Assembly (NCBI RefSeq): GCF_000374425.1
Contig: NZ_KB894364.1
Coordinates: 1 to 64,000, forward strand
Source: Acinetobacter tjernbergiae DSM 14971 = CIP 107465
GTDB taxonomy: Bacteria; Pseudomonadota; Gammaproteobacteria; Pseudomonadales; Moraxellaceae
Length of the DNA stretch: 64,000 nucleotides
Direction: 5' to 3'
Of this stretch, positions 54,623 through 63,436 are shown piece after piece (position 1 is the stretch's first letter; each line of letters opens with the position of its first letter). Both the position numbers and the translations under genes were made by a program. The notes beneath the pieces are model-generated. The model saw nothing but the letters and a program-made list of their open reading frames with translations, searched no databases and was not told the origin of the DNA.

Positions 54623-55426
54623 ATGGCGACTGAAAAACAACAAGACAATTGGATTAAAGAAGGTCGTGGTCAGGGCTACCTAAAGAACTATAAACCTTGG
54701 GTAACTGTGCGTGATTTTGGCTCAAAAGGTCGCTCACATCGTGTATATGGACATACAACCAAACGTACACATCATTTATTGTCTGATTTAGAACTTGCAA
54801 CCTTTCTACTTTTAGACTGGAATCCGTCAGTTATTGATATTCGAGAACAGTTTCCTTTACCGCTTCAAGCCACAACCCAAATTGCAGAACAGGCTCAAAT
54901 TACTCACCCTAGAGTTCGTAATGCCTTACAAATTATGAGTTCGGATTTTTATATAGACCGTAAAGATTCCAAACAACCCAATTTTGTTCTGCAAACGAAA
55001 TACGTAGCAGATTTGGAAGATATCAGAACCATTGAAAAACTTGAGCTGGAACGAAGATATTGGGAAAGTACAAAGATACCTTGGTACATTCTTACAGAAA
55101 AAGATATTCCTGCCACTGTACTTCACAATATCAAATGGCTCTATCCTGCCATGAGGGAATCTACTATCCCTGTTTATGAAAAGCTCAATGAATATATCCA
55201 GAAATTTACCCAATATCCTCATCTCACATTAATCGAATTAAGTAAAAAAGTAGATCAGGCATATGATTTAGAACTAGGTTCATCTTTATCAGAAATTCGA
55301 GAGCTTCTTGCTCAACGTTATTTTATTTTTGATATAACCAAAGACTATAAAAAGCTCAAATTATCTGAAATTACATTAGGTGATATTGAAGTGTGGGAGG
55401 AAATTCGCCATGTTTCGAATCAATGA
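54623..55426 (+). CDS. tnsA: Transposition endonuclease TnsA
   Basis: The restriction-enzyme-like subunit of the Tn7 transposase that cuts the 5' ends of the element, enabling cut-and-paste. The 267-residue length is close to Tn7 TnsA (273). The catalytic set is present as Glu57 (LSDLELATF), Asp108 (SSDFYID) and Gln124/Lys126 (LQTKYVADL). The spacing is the same as Tn7 E63, D114, Q130, K132, with a constant shift of 6. The C-terminal winged-helix domain follows. The end overlaps tnsB by 17 bases, so the two subunits are translationally coupled. Confidence 0.95.
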   Translation: MATEKQQDNWIKEGRGQGYLKNYKPWVTVRDFGSKGRSHRVYGHTTKRTHHLLSDLELATFLLLDWNPSVIDIREQFPLPLQATTQIAEQAQITHPRVRNALQIMSSDFYIDRKDSKQPNFVLQTKYVADLEDIRTIEKLELERRYWESTKIPWYILTEKDIPATVLHNIKWLYPAMRESTIPVYEKLNEYIQKFTQYPHLTLIELSKKVDQAYDLELGSSLSEIRELLAQRYFIFDITKDYKKLKLSEITLGDIEVWEEIRHVSNQ

Positions 55427-57554
55427 TGTTTATAAGCTGCACGATACATCTTTTCGTATCCTTAAAATGACACTTTATCACATCGTATGGATTGATATTG
55501 ATAGTCAGAGTGCTAACCCCTTTCTGATCGAAAAAAATGAGTTAACTAAATCTATAGAAGCAAACGAAGCTGAATGGATTGAAGACCCCTTTGCAGATAT
55601 CGCATTGCTAAAAGTTGTTGAGGGTAGTATCCAGCAGCAAAAACGTGATGCTGGAATGGCATTAATCAGACCGCTCATTACACATGATCAATTTTTTGAC
55701 CCATCTATTCGCTTTGATCTTGTTAAACGTATATTGGAGCAGCAGAAATCTACTCATCAGACGATTTATAGGCTTGCCCGCAGGTATTGGCAACGAGGTC
55801 AAATACCTAATGCTCTTATTCCAAGCTATCAAAATTCTGGTGCCAAAGGTAGTAAACGAATTGCCAAAGATAAAAAGCTGGGACGACCTAGAAAATTTAT
55901 GCCAGGTATAGGGGCACTTATTGATGTAAATATTGAGCGATTATTTAGAATTAACATCAATAAATACATGTTAACCAAGGATAAACATTCTTTAGGTTAT
56001 GCCTATCGTAAGTTCTATACGATGTATCGTTCATTGTTTTCTGATGTTCAGGATACTGAGATTCCATCAATATGGCAGTTTAAACATTTTTATGAACGTG
56101 AATTTCCTAAAGTTGCCCAACTTGCTGCCCGTAGTAATCCAATTCTATATAACAAGGATATTCGGGCACTTCACTCGACAGTGAATACCCAAGTCTTAGG
56201 GCCAGGATCACGTTATGAGATTGATGCAACGATTGCCGATATTTATCTTGTTTCAGATTCTGATCGTGCCTGTATTGTGGGAAGACCAACGATTTACTTC
56301 ATCGCTGATGTATTTAGCAGAATGGTAGTCGGTTTTTATATTGGTTTTGAAAATGCTTCATATGTAACCGCAATGCAGGCTCTACAAGTCGCTGTGACCG
56401 ATAAAGTTGAGTTATGCAAACAATATGGTTATGAAATTACCAGTGATGAATGGCCTTGTATTGGATTGCCTGATGCGATTTTAGCAGATCGTGGAGAACT
56501 ATTAGGTCATCAGATTGAGGCACTAGAACATAGTTTTTCAATTCGGATTGAAAATACTGCACCATATCGAGGGGATTTAAAACCTATTGTAGAGCGTTAT
56601 TTCAGAACTGCTCAGGCAGAATTTAAGCCTTTTGCTTCAGGTGTGGTACAGCCCTTTAAGGAGAAAAAACGAGGTGGTTCGGACTATCGTCTAGATGCTA
56701 CTTTAACAATTCATGATTTTAAGCAGATTATTATCGGTTCAGTCCTCACCTACAACCTGACACACCAATTAAAAAAGTATGACCGTGATATTGATATGCC
56801 AACGGATTTATCTTTAGTTCCGATTCATCTCTGGAACTGGGGTATACAACACCGAGTGGGCAGATTAAAACAGGTTTCCGAAAAGGCATTACGTGTTGCA
56901 CTGCTTCCTAAAACCAAAGCAACCTTATCTGATCTTGGGCTCAAAATTTTTGGCGTATTCTATTATTGTGCGGAAATTCATCAACAAGGCTGGATGCACC
57001 GTAAAAAATCAATCTCAAGACCAGATACTTTACAAGTCGCTTATGATCCAAGTAATGCTGAGATAATTTATGTTTTTTATCAGGAAGATAGCCTACACTA
57101 TTGGGAAGCTGTACTTGCACCAAGATCAAGAGAATTTACGGGTTGTAGTTTCTGGGAGGTTTGGCAGGTTCAACAGGAACAGAAGCAAACCCAAGCAATT
57201 CAAGAGCTGGAAACCAATAAATCTAAAGCTGCTCTTGAAGAGCATATAGAGTCTATTATTGCTCAAGCCAATGCTCAAAAACCAAAGACAGCATCAAGCA
57301 AAAAACAACGTGTTACAGGCATTAGGGAAAATCGTCAACGGGAAAAGAATCATGAACGTTTGGCGAGGAAAGCAGATCATCTGAAAAATCCACTTCCTGA
57401 ACAACCAACTGAAACTGTATCTGAATCAACAAATAACATTATTCAGATGCCTAAGTCCAAACAGAAGCTGGAACATGATGAGGATTACCAACTTACTTTT
57501 GGTATTTATCAGGACTTGCTGGAAGATATTGATCACTCAGATAATGAGGATTAA
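55410..57554 (+). CDS. tnsB: DDE transposase TnsB
   Basis: The DDE recombinase that binds the transposon ends and joins 3' ends to the target. It has 714 residues; Tn7 TnsB has 702. Catalytic residues are Asp272 (YEIDATIAD), Asp360 (ILADRGELLG) and Glu395 (KPIVERYFR), one position off the Tn7 triad 273/361/396. The N-terminal half carries DNA-binding domains, and the C-terminal Gln/Lys-rich tail probably contacts TnsC. The ATG at 55410 follows GGGAGGAAATTCGCC, a strong ribosome site inside tnsA; the open frame extends 10 codons further. Confidence 0.95.
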   Translation: MFRINDVYKLHDTSFRILKMTLYHIVWIDIDSQSANPFLIEKNELTKSIEANEAEWIEDPFADIALLKVVEGSIQQQKRDAGMALIRPLITHDQFFDPSIRFDLVKRILEQQKSTHQTIYRLARRYWQRGQIPNALIPSYQNSGAKGSKRIAKDKKLGRPRKFMPGIGALIDVNIERLFRININKYMLTKDKHSLGYAYRKFYTMYRSLFSDVQDTEIPSIWQFKHFYEREFPKVAQLAARSNPILYNKDIRALHSTVNTQVLGPGSRYEIDATIADIYLVSDSDRACIVGRPTIYFIADVFSRMVVGFYIGFENASYVTAMQALQVAVTDKVELCKQYGYEITSDEWPCIGLPDAILADRGELLGHQIEALEHSFSIRIENTAPYRGDLKPIVERYFRTAQAEFKPFASGVVQPFKEKKRGGSDYRLDATLTIHDFKQIIIGSVLTYNLTHQLKKYDRDIDMPTDLSLVPIHLWNWGIQHRVGRLKQVSEKALRVALLPKTKATLSDLGLKIFGVFYYCAEIHQQGWMHRKKSISRPDTLQVAYDPSNAEIIYVFYQEDSLHYWEAVLAPRSREFTGCSFWEVWQVQQEQKQTQAIQELETNKSKAALEEHIESIIAQANAQKPKTASSKKQRVTGIRENRQREKNHERLARKADHLKNPLPEQPTETVSESTNNIIQMPKSKQKLEHDEDYQLTFGIYQDLLEDIDHSDNED

Positions 57555-57583
57555 TACATCCAGCTCTACTCTAGGATATGTTT

Positions 57584-59266
57584 ATGACAAATCAAAATGA
57601 TTATGCAGTATATACACCTAGCCCAGTTTCGGATTATCAGGGAAATCCTTTTATCGAGGCTTTGCCACCCATTTTTGAGGCACAGGACACGATTCAAGCG
57701 ATCAAAGGTTCAATCGAATTTAAACAATCTGATCGGCAGTTACCAAATAATACTCGTGCCCATATTATTTCACAGCTATTTAATAACTTTTTTCATCCTA
57801 TTCGCAGACACTTAGAATTAGAGCAGAAAATCTCCATCATGCTGAGGAAAGGCTATGTAGGGAGGAATATTGTGACTGGCGACTTTAATCGAATTCTAAA
57901 CCGTAGCCATCAAATTGCTTTATCCAACAATTTTGAACCAACACCCTCTAATGATGTACGTTCTACAGCGCAGAGCCTTACCTTTATTGGTTTTTCAGGC
58001 AGTGGGAAAACCACAACCCTGAACAGAATTTTAAGAAATTACAAACAAAAGATTTACCACCCTGAGCATAACTTTACCCAACTTGTCTATTTAAAAATCG
58101 ACTGTCCTTACAATGGTTCACTTAAGTCTTTATATTTAAATTTCTTTAGTGCCGTAGATCGTGCATTGGGAACAACTTACGAAAAACAATATACGCAAAA
58201 ACGCCATAATGAACAAAAGCTATTACAGCTTATGGGGCATATTGCCCATCTTCATGCCATTGGCTTATTAGTCATTGATGAAATTCAACACTTGTTGGCA
58301 AATCGATCCAAAAATTCAGATGAGATGCTTAATTTCTTTGTCACTTTAGTCAATGTTTATAGCCTACCCATCGTCATGGTCGGGACACCTAAAGCAATTC
58401 AAATCTTTGAGCAGGATCTCCGTTCATCACGTCGAGCGGTAGGTTTGGGTTCAATTCATTGGGAACCGATGAAAAATGAGCCTGCAAACACCACACCAGA
58501 TGGAAAAGTCAGAAAATCCGAATGGATGACATTTACTGACTCACTCTGGAAATATCAATGGTTGAGAAAATCGGACCCTGTATTGTCTGAAGAATTACGC
58601 CAATGCTGGTTTGATCTGAGTCAGGGTATTTTGGACATTGTGGTCAAACTGTTCGTTCTGGCACAGATACGGGCGATTGAATCAGGTTTGGAATGTATTA
58701 CGGTTAAACTGCTTAAAACCACATTTCAGGAAGATTTTAAACCGATTCATAAAATTATAGATGTTTTACGCTCTGGTGATGCAAGACGAATTGCAGAATA
58801 TTCCGACTTGATTACACCTGAAGTAGATCGGCAATTATTAAAACTAATCTCCCGAATTGAAGAAAGTAGCCTAGATCAAAATGACCAACTGGCAGAATAT
58901 CGAAGTCATGCTGAATCCATACGCTTACATAATCTACTGCTTGAGCTTGGTTATGATTCCCAGCTTTTAATTCCTCTTGTTAAAAGAGCATTTAAAGAAC
59001 ATCCAGATCGAAAATTAACTGAGTTACTCCCTATTATTATGCGTTGGTTAAATCAGGATGTTACGCAAGAATCCAGTTCATCGTCATCAAAACCAAAATT
59101 ATCACAAGGTAAAAGCACCAAACCTGATCAATGGCAAACCTTGGATACGGCAGACTTACGTTTCCAATTCTCACAAAAAGAAAGTGAACATAGCTTTTAT
59201 GAGCATTTAAAAGCTCAAACCCATATAGTTTTTGATATTGATCACTGGCTCAAACAGGTCAGTTAG
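57584..59266 (+). CDS. tnsC: AAA+ transposition regulator TnsC
   Basis: ATPase that links target selection by TnsD to the TnsAB transposase. It has 560 residues; Tn7 TnsC has 555. Walker A is GFSGSGKTT (about 136-144), Walker B is LLVIDEIQHLL, and PIVMVGTPKA with a downstream Arg-rich segment (DLRSSRRAVG) supplies sensor and arginine-finger regions. The C-terminal part, with a Ser-rich linker, is expected to meet TnsA and TnsB. The ATG at 57584 has AGGA 7 bases upstream; an ATG two codons earlier is too close to it. tnsD begins 2 bases after the stop. Confidence 0.94.
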   Translation: MTNQNDYAVYTPSPVSDYQGNPFIEALPPIFEAQDTIQAIKGSIEFKQSDRQLPNNTRAHIISQLFNNFFHPIRRHLELEQKISIMLRKGYVGRNIVTGDFNRILNRSHQIALSNNFEPTPSNDVRSTAQSLTFIGFSGSGKTTTLNRILRNYKQKIYHPEHNFTQLVYLKIDCPYNGSLKSLYLNFFSAVDRALGTTYEKQYTQKRHNEQKLLQLMGHIAHLHAIGLLVIDEIQHLLANRSKNSDEMLNFFVTLVNVYSLPIVMVGTPKAIQIFEQDLRSSRRAVGLGSIHWEPMKNEPANTTPDGKVRKSEWMTFTDSLWKYQWLRKSDPVLSEELRQCWFDLSQGILDIVVKLFVLAQIRAIESGLECITVKLLKTTFQEDFKPIHKIIDVLRSGDARRIAEYSDLITPEVDRQLLKLISRIEESSLDQNDQLAEYRSHAESIRLHNLLLELGYDSQLLIPLVKRAFKEHPDRKLTELLPIIMRWLNQDVTQESSSSSSKPKLSQGKSTKPDQWQTLDTADLRFQFSQKESEHSFYEHLKAQTHIVFDIDHWLKQVS

Positions 59267-59268
59267 CC

Positions 59269-60771
59269 ATGCTAAACTTTCCCATGCCTTACCAACACGA
59301 GCTGATTTACAGTACTGTGGCTCGGGCAGGGACTCGTTTGGCTTTAGATAGTCCTAAACAATTACTGGATGAAGTCTTTAAAAATCGTAAGGTGATTGCA
59401 ACTGTAGATTTACCTTGTCATCTAAACGCTATTATTCATCAGTTTTCGAATCATCAGTTTACCGTTGAAGATATCGCCTATCAGCATACGCTGTTTCCAC
59501 TCTATGCACCTTTTGTTCCCGAAAAAAGACGACAACAATGTTTAAAATGGATGGCCGATATTTCTCAAGGTTCAATTCATCTTGCATTAGGCATTAATAC
59601 CTCACGTATCCCACCTATACATAAATTACGTTATTGCCCACAATGTTTGGCAGAACAATTAGAGAAATATGGTGAATATTATTGGTTTCGCTTATGGCAA
59701 ATACAGGGAGCTTGCTGTCCTTATCATGGAAAACTTGTTGATTCAGAACTAGACCTAAGATCCTTACATCGCCATGCATTTTTAGCACCAAATGATAAAC
59801 ACTGTTCAGAGTCATCCCAAAATCCTGCCATCTCAGATGATGTTTTTCTTACCCACAAAATACTTGAACTCCTCACAATTCCACCTTTTGAATCTCCAAC
59901 TTATGAGCAGTGGACAATGTTCTATCAGCAGCTTGCAAGACAGAACGATTGTATTCGGGGGAAATGTCATATCTTCTATCCAAATATTCTGGAAAAGATT
60001 ACAATACGCTGGTCACTGGATCTGCTTAAACAATATCATTTAGATGATTTAATCTCAGAAACCAGTTGGCTACATGGTATTTTTAGGAAACATCGCAAAA
60101 GCTTGAATTATCTGGAACATATTATTGCTATTGAATCCCTAATGGATAAAGAATGGTCTTTTGTAGATATATTTAAACAAGTACTATCTTTTAGAAAAAC
60201 AACCAGAAAAAATCTGTTGTTAAATAATCCCGCCATCCATATTAGCGATTTAATAGATGAATATAGAGAGAAATGGCTAAATCTAGTACAAGAACACAGT
60301 ATCAAACCAGCTCGCCATTTAAACGCTGCTTTATACGCATGGCTATATCGTAATGATAAAAACTGGTTATTAAATACCAATCTATCTTTTCATCAGAAAT
60401 TTATTCCTCAAGGTACTAAGGTTGATTGGCATAGCCGTGATCTGTTCTTTGTTAGGCAGTTAATTCAACTTAATCATGAACTCATCTGGGATATAGATAG
60501 TCCTAGACGCTCAACAAAATGGTGGATGAAGCAAACTTCTTATATATCAACCATTGAGAAAAATTTAGATATGCTGCCTTTAACCAAGTTATTTTTAGAG
60601 AAATATAGTGAAGATATTGGGACATATCAGATTAGACGTTTAACCAAAACTTTCATTGAGATGAAAATAAAGGGAGAAGTTCTGCCTCGTTGGAGGATTC
60701 TACGCAAAGCAGGTCTAAGTGATGAGCGTATGGTTTCGGAAGCTAGTCGATTTCTGCTCAATGTATTGTAA
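59269..60771 (+). CDS. tnsD: Target-site selector TnsD (TniQ family)
   Basis: Sequence-specific protein that binds the end of glmS and recruits TnsC. It has 500 residues (Tn7 TnsD: 508), longer than the small TniQ of CRISPR-associated elements. The TniQ domain opens with PYQHELIYSTVARAG. A CCCH zinc-binding site, Cys123, Cys126, Cys150 and His153 (RYCPQC and CCPYHG), falls within 1-2 positions of the Tn7 residues. A long helical DNA-binding C-terminal part follows. The position of the element at attTn7 agrees with its predicted target. It is the last tns gene, followed by a terminator. Confidence 0.93.
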   Translation: MLNFPMPYQHELIYSTVARAGTRLALDSPKQLLDEVFKNRKVIATVDLPCHLNAIIHQFSNHQFTVEDIAYQHTLFPLYAPFVPEKRRQQCLKWMADISQGSIHLALGINTSRIPPIHKLRYCPQCLAEQLEKYGEYYWFRLWQIQGACCPYHGKLVDSELDLRSLHRHAFLAPNDKHCSESSQNPAISDDVFLTHKILELLTIPPFESPTYEQWTMFYQQLARQNDCIRGKCHIFYPNILEKITIRWSLDLLKQYHLDDLISETSWLHGIFRKHRKSLNYLEHIIAIESLMDKEWSFVDIFKQVLSFRKTTRKNLLLNNPAIHISDLIDEYREKWLNLVQEHSIKPARHLNAALYAWLYRNDKNWLLNTNLSFHQKFIPQGTKVDWHSRDLFFVRQLIQLNHELIWDIDSPRRSTKWWMKQTSYISTIEKNLDMLPLTKLFLEKYSEDIGTYQIRRLTKTFIEMKIKGEVLPRWRILRKAGLSDERMVSEASRFLLNVL

Positions 60772-60789
60772 AAAGTTGAAATGAGATAA

Positions 60790-60822
60790 GAGTCCACCAT
60801 TAGATAGCATGGACTCCTTTTT
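60790..60822. terminator. Rho-independent terminator after tnsD
   Basis: The stem GAGTCCA (60790-60796) / TGGACTC (60810-60816), with loop CCATTAGATAGCA, is followed by CTTTTT. It ends the tnsABCD operon and separates it from the cargo on the other strand. Confidence 0.8.
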
Positions 60823-60830
60823 AAAGTTAT

Positions 60831-61112
60831 TTAATAGCCCAGTTTTTTTTCAATTGCAGCAATTAGGTCATCACGATACACCACTGACGATAAACTATCA
60901 GCATGTAAAGCATCTTCAATTTTATGAACATCTGCAACTTTTGTTAGAGAATGCTTCTCCATAAATTTTTTGATAAAATAAACAACTTCGTAACCCTCAT
61001 CTTTATCTACTTTAATACGATCAGACTTCCCCTTATAAGGTGCATCCCCATCATCTCTAGACCATGTATAATCATATTTATAAGTTTGTAAACTTTCTTT
61101 AATTGTTGGCAT
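60831..61112 (-). CDS. Hypothetical 93-residue protein, first cargo gene
   Basis: I do not recognise the family. It is a small, highly charged soluble protein (many Lys and Asp) beginning MPTIKESLQTYKYDYTWSRD, with DDGDAPYKGKSDRIKVDKDEG and a helical C-terminus (VHKIEDALHADSLSS then LIAAIEKKLGY). No signal peptide or membrane segment is visible. It is convergent with tnsD and close to it, so it travels with the element, but it is not part of the known Tn7 machinery. It could be an accessory factor or unrelated cargo. The 290 bases upstream are AT-rich with a short palindrome AAAGGCAAAATTTGCCTT near 61140. Confidence 0.65.
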   Translation of the reverse strand: MPTIKESLQTYKYDYTWSRDDGDAPYKGKSDRIKVDKDEGYEVVYFIKKFMEKHSLTKVADVHKIEDALHADSLSSVVYRDDLIAAIEKKLGY

Positions 61113-61405
61113 ATTTTTGCCTCATAATGTCAATGAATTTAAAAGGCAAAATTTGCCTTGCTATTGTTCAATATGGCTACATTCAACAATTATTCAACCA
61201 TCATCAGCAAAATTTTTTTATTTCTAGACTACTTTTATATATAAAATTATCTGTTACTACTAAACGGAATATTTTGAATGCAACTCTAAGTAAAGAAAGA
61301 CTTATGGAAGAAGCCAATCCTTTTTTAAATTTTCTTGTGCCTTAGAGTCTTTACAACAAAAAAGTATGTTATGTAAAAATATCATTCACGAAACTAGCCC
61401 TCAAA

Positions 61406-62770
61406 TTAGACCGATACCCTAAAACATAACCCAGGGAAAACATTTGCTACTGTGAGCTGCCAACCGTGAGCAGTAGCAATTTCCTGACAAATGGATAAGC
61501 CAAGCCCTGCACCATAATCTCGACGATGAGCACCTCGCCAAAATCGGATAAATAGTTTTGCCAGTTCATCCTCTTTAACTCCATGACCGTGGTCACGGAT
61601 GCTTATTTGATTCGCATTGATATGAATATGAATTTCCGTATTTTCGGGGGCATGTTGTATCGCATTTTCTAATAAATTTTTTAATAGAATGAATAAAGCA
61701 GAAGTATCCGCTTGCCAATTTACATTTTCACTTTGAATGATTCTAATCTGAATCTTGGCTCGGTTTGCCATAGGTTGTAGATATTGCACCACATCATCCA
61801 GCATATTTTGCAGATTCACCTCTTTTAAACTATAGTTTTGTACTTCACTAACTTCGGCGAGCAGTAACAATTGCTGTACTTGCCTTGCCATATGTTCAAC
61901 GTCATTTAACAGTATTTGACGGTCTTCGCTGGGGGCTTCCAGTTCGATTTGTCCTCGAATCAGTGCCAAGGGGGTTTTTAATTCATGTGCTGCGGTTGCC
62001 AAAAATTCTTGTTGATGATGATAACCTTGTTCCAGTCTGTCTAAAACTCGATTGAAACCCTCAACCAAAGGCACAATTTCTAAGGGTACTTTTTCCACTA
62101 AAAGCCGTTCGTGCAGTGAGCGTGGGGAAATCGCAGTCGCAGATTCTGAAATTTTGCGTAACGGTTTTAGGGTATGTTTAAGGGTAAAATAGGCACATAA
62201 TCCAAACACGATACATAATACAAAACTAAAAAGCATCATCCCCAACCACATAAAGGGTAAGGCAAATCCTCGATGTAAAAGGTAATGTAATCTTGCACTG
62301 ACTGCAAATTGTAGATACCAGTTTTTATTCTGATTTTGAATTAAAGCCGTTGCAGCATATACCACACCACTATCATTTTTAAACTGGAAAGGTTGCTGAT
62401 TTTCTAAGGTCTGAATATCGACACTACGCCAAAAATTTTCATCTGCACCAGAAGATAAAAAGGTCGTTCCATTTTCATCTAGTATGCGATAAGCAGTTTC
62501 CTGTTTTAGGCTGTCAAATATCCAAGATAAGTTGCCCTCCATATCATCGGCAAAGCCAATCGGTGTGCCTGTTTGGTCAAAAACGACATTTTTTGCTTGT
62601 TCATAAGTTAATGCAGCGACATCAGAACTGGCAAAATAATGACTTCTGATGACCACCCACCAAAATGCAATCAGTGAAACCAGTATAATGCTGAATATCA
62701 CCCCAACCACATAGGCAAAAATGATTTTAAAACTCAGGCTTTTTAACCACTGCAATTTCACGAAGTGCAT
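61406..62770 (-). CDS. Sensor histidine kinase (cargo two-component system)
   Basis: A kinase of about 454 residues. Two transmembrane helices (residues about 15-40 and 170-195) flank a periplasmic sensor domain of about 125 residues. A HAMP segment (LKPLRKISESATAI) and the dimerisation/phosphotransfer domain with His262 in TAAHELKTPL follow, then the N-box LLENAIQHAP and G boxes (DHGHGVKEDEL, GAGLGLSICQEI). It resembles QseC/PmrB/CopS-type sensors; the signal is unknown. The start overlaps the regulator gene: the ATG at 62770 is used, and a GTG at 62761 or TTG at 62776 is possible. Confidence 0.88.
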   Translation of the reverse strand: MHFVKLQWLKSLSFKIIFAYVVGVIFSIILVSLIAFWWVVIRSHYFASSDVAALTYEQAKNVVFDQTGTPIGFADDMEGNLSWIFDSLKQETAYRILDENGTTFLSSGADENFWRSVDIQTLENQQPFQFKNDSGVVYAATALIQNQNKNWYLQFAVSARLHYLLHRGFALPFMWLGMMLFSFVLCIVFGLCAYFTLKHTLKPLRKISESATAISPRSLHERLLVEKVPLEIVPLVEGFNRVLDRLEQGYHHQQEFLATAAHELKTPLALIRGQIELEAPSEDRQILLNDVEHMARQVQQLLLLAEVSEVQNYSLKEVNLQNMLDDVVQYLQPMANRAKIQIRIIQSENVNWQADTSALFILLKNLLENAIQHAPENTEIHIHINANQISIRDHGHGVKEDELAKLFIRFWRGAHRRDYGAGLGLSICQEIATAHGWQLTVANVFPGLCFRVSV

Positions 62771-63425
62771 AACCAAGATTTCTCATATTCACAATGCCTA
62801 GACTGGAATCAATCACACCCAGTTTTTTGCGTAAACGATGTAAGACCACATCTAGTGCATTCGGTGTAACGGCTTCACTCAATCCCCAACCTGCTGCTTC
62901 CAGTGCATGGTGACGAATCACATCAGCTTTTTTCTGTACAAATAACAGCATAATTTGCAGCTCGGCTGGAGCAAGTTTAACCTGCTTATCATGGCAACAC
63001 ATCACACTGATTTCGGGCTTAATGCAAATATCGTGATATTGCGGTTCAAGTATAATACTCACCGCAGGTCGGCGTAATAATGCTCTGACCCGAGCCACCA
63101 TTTCTTCCATTTCAAAAGGTTTGGGTAAATAGTCATCTGCCCCAGCTTCAAGCCCTTCAACACGGTCATGCAGAATATCCCGTGCGGTTAATATCAAACA
63201 CGGAATATTATGATTTGCTTGGCGTAATCTTTTTAGCAGTATGAGTCCATCACCATCAGGCAAGCCACGGTCTAAAATTAATGCCTGATAAGGAATTTTC
63301 TGTATCGCTGCCCAAGCCGTATCAATACGTTCAAAGACATCAACTGCAATACCCGCAATGTTTAATTTTTTGCAGACCAATGTTGCAAGGCGTTCATGGT
63401 CTTCAACTAAAATGATTCTATACAT
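62727..63425 (-). CDS. OmpR-family response regulator (cargo two-component system)
   Basis: A 232-residue regulator. The receiver domain has acidic Glu8/Asp9 and the phospho-acceptor Asp52 in LILDRGLPDGDG, with Lys in LPKPFEMEEMV. A winged-helix domain follows with NALDVVLHRLRKKLG and a NMRNLGYALR wing. It precedes and overlaps the kinase gene (44 bases with the start used), so the pair is one unit. It stands 11 bases downstream of the MipA-like gene on the same strand, suggesting an outer-membrane-gene-plus-regulator operon. Confidence 0.92.
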   Translation of the reverse strand: MYRIILVEDHERLATLVCKKLNIAGIAVDVFERIDTAWAAIQKIPYQALILDRGLPDGDGLILLKRLRQANHNIPCLILTARDILHDRVEGLEAGADDYLPKPFEMEEMVARVRALLRRPAVSIILEPQYHDICIKPEISVMCCHDKQVKLAPAELQIMLLFVQKKADVIRHHALEAAGWGLSEAVTPNALDVVLHRLRKKLGVIDSSLGIVNMRNLGYALREIAVVKKPEF

Positions 63426-63436
63426 AAGCGGTTACA

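Noticed and set aside
59269..60771. TnsD as a CRISPR-associated TniQ (CAST element)
   Set aside because: The protein is full TnsD length (500 residues), the element sits at attTn7 and no cas genes are seen in the window, so protein-guided targeting is the simpler reading.
61103..61345. 80-codon plus-strand frame between the 93-residue gene and the kinase
   Set aside because: It is AT-rich, begins inside the divergent gene's start with no ribosome site, and its product has no recognisable fold. It is probably the promoter region of the 93-residue gene.
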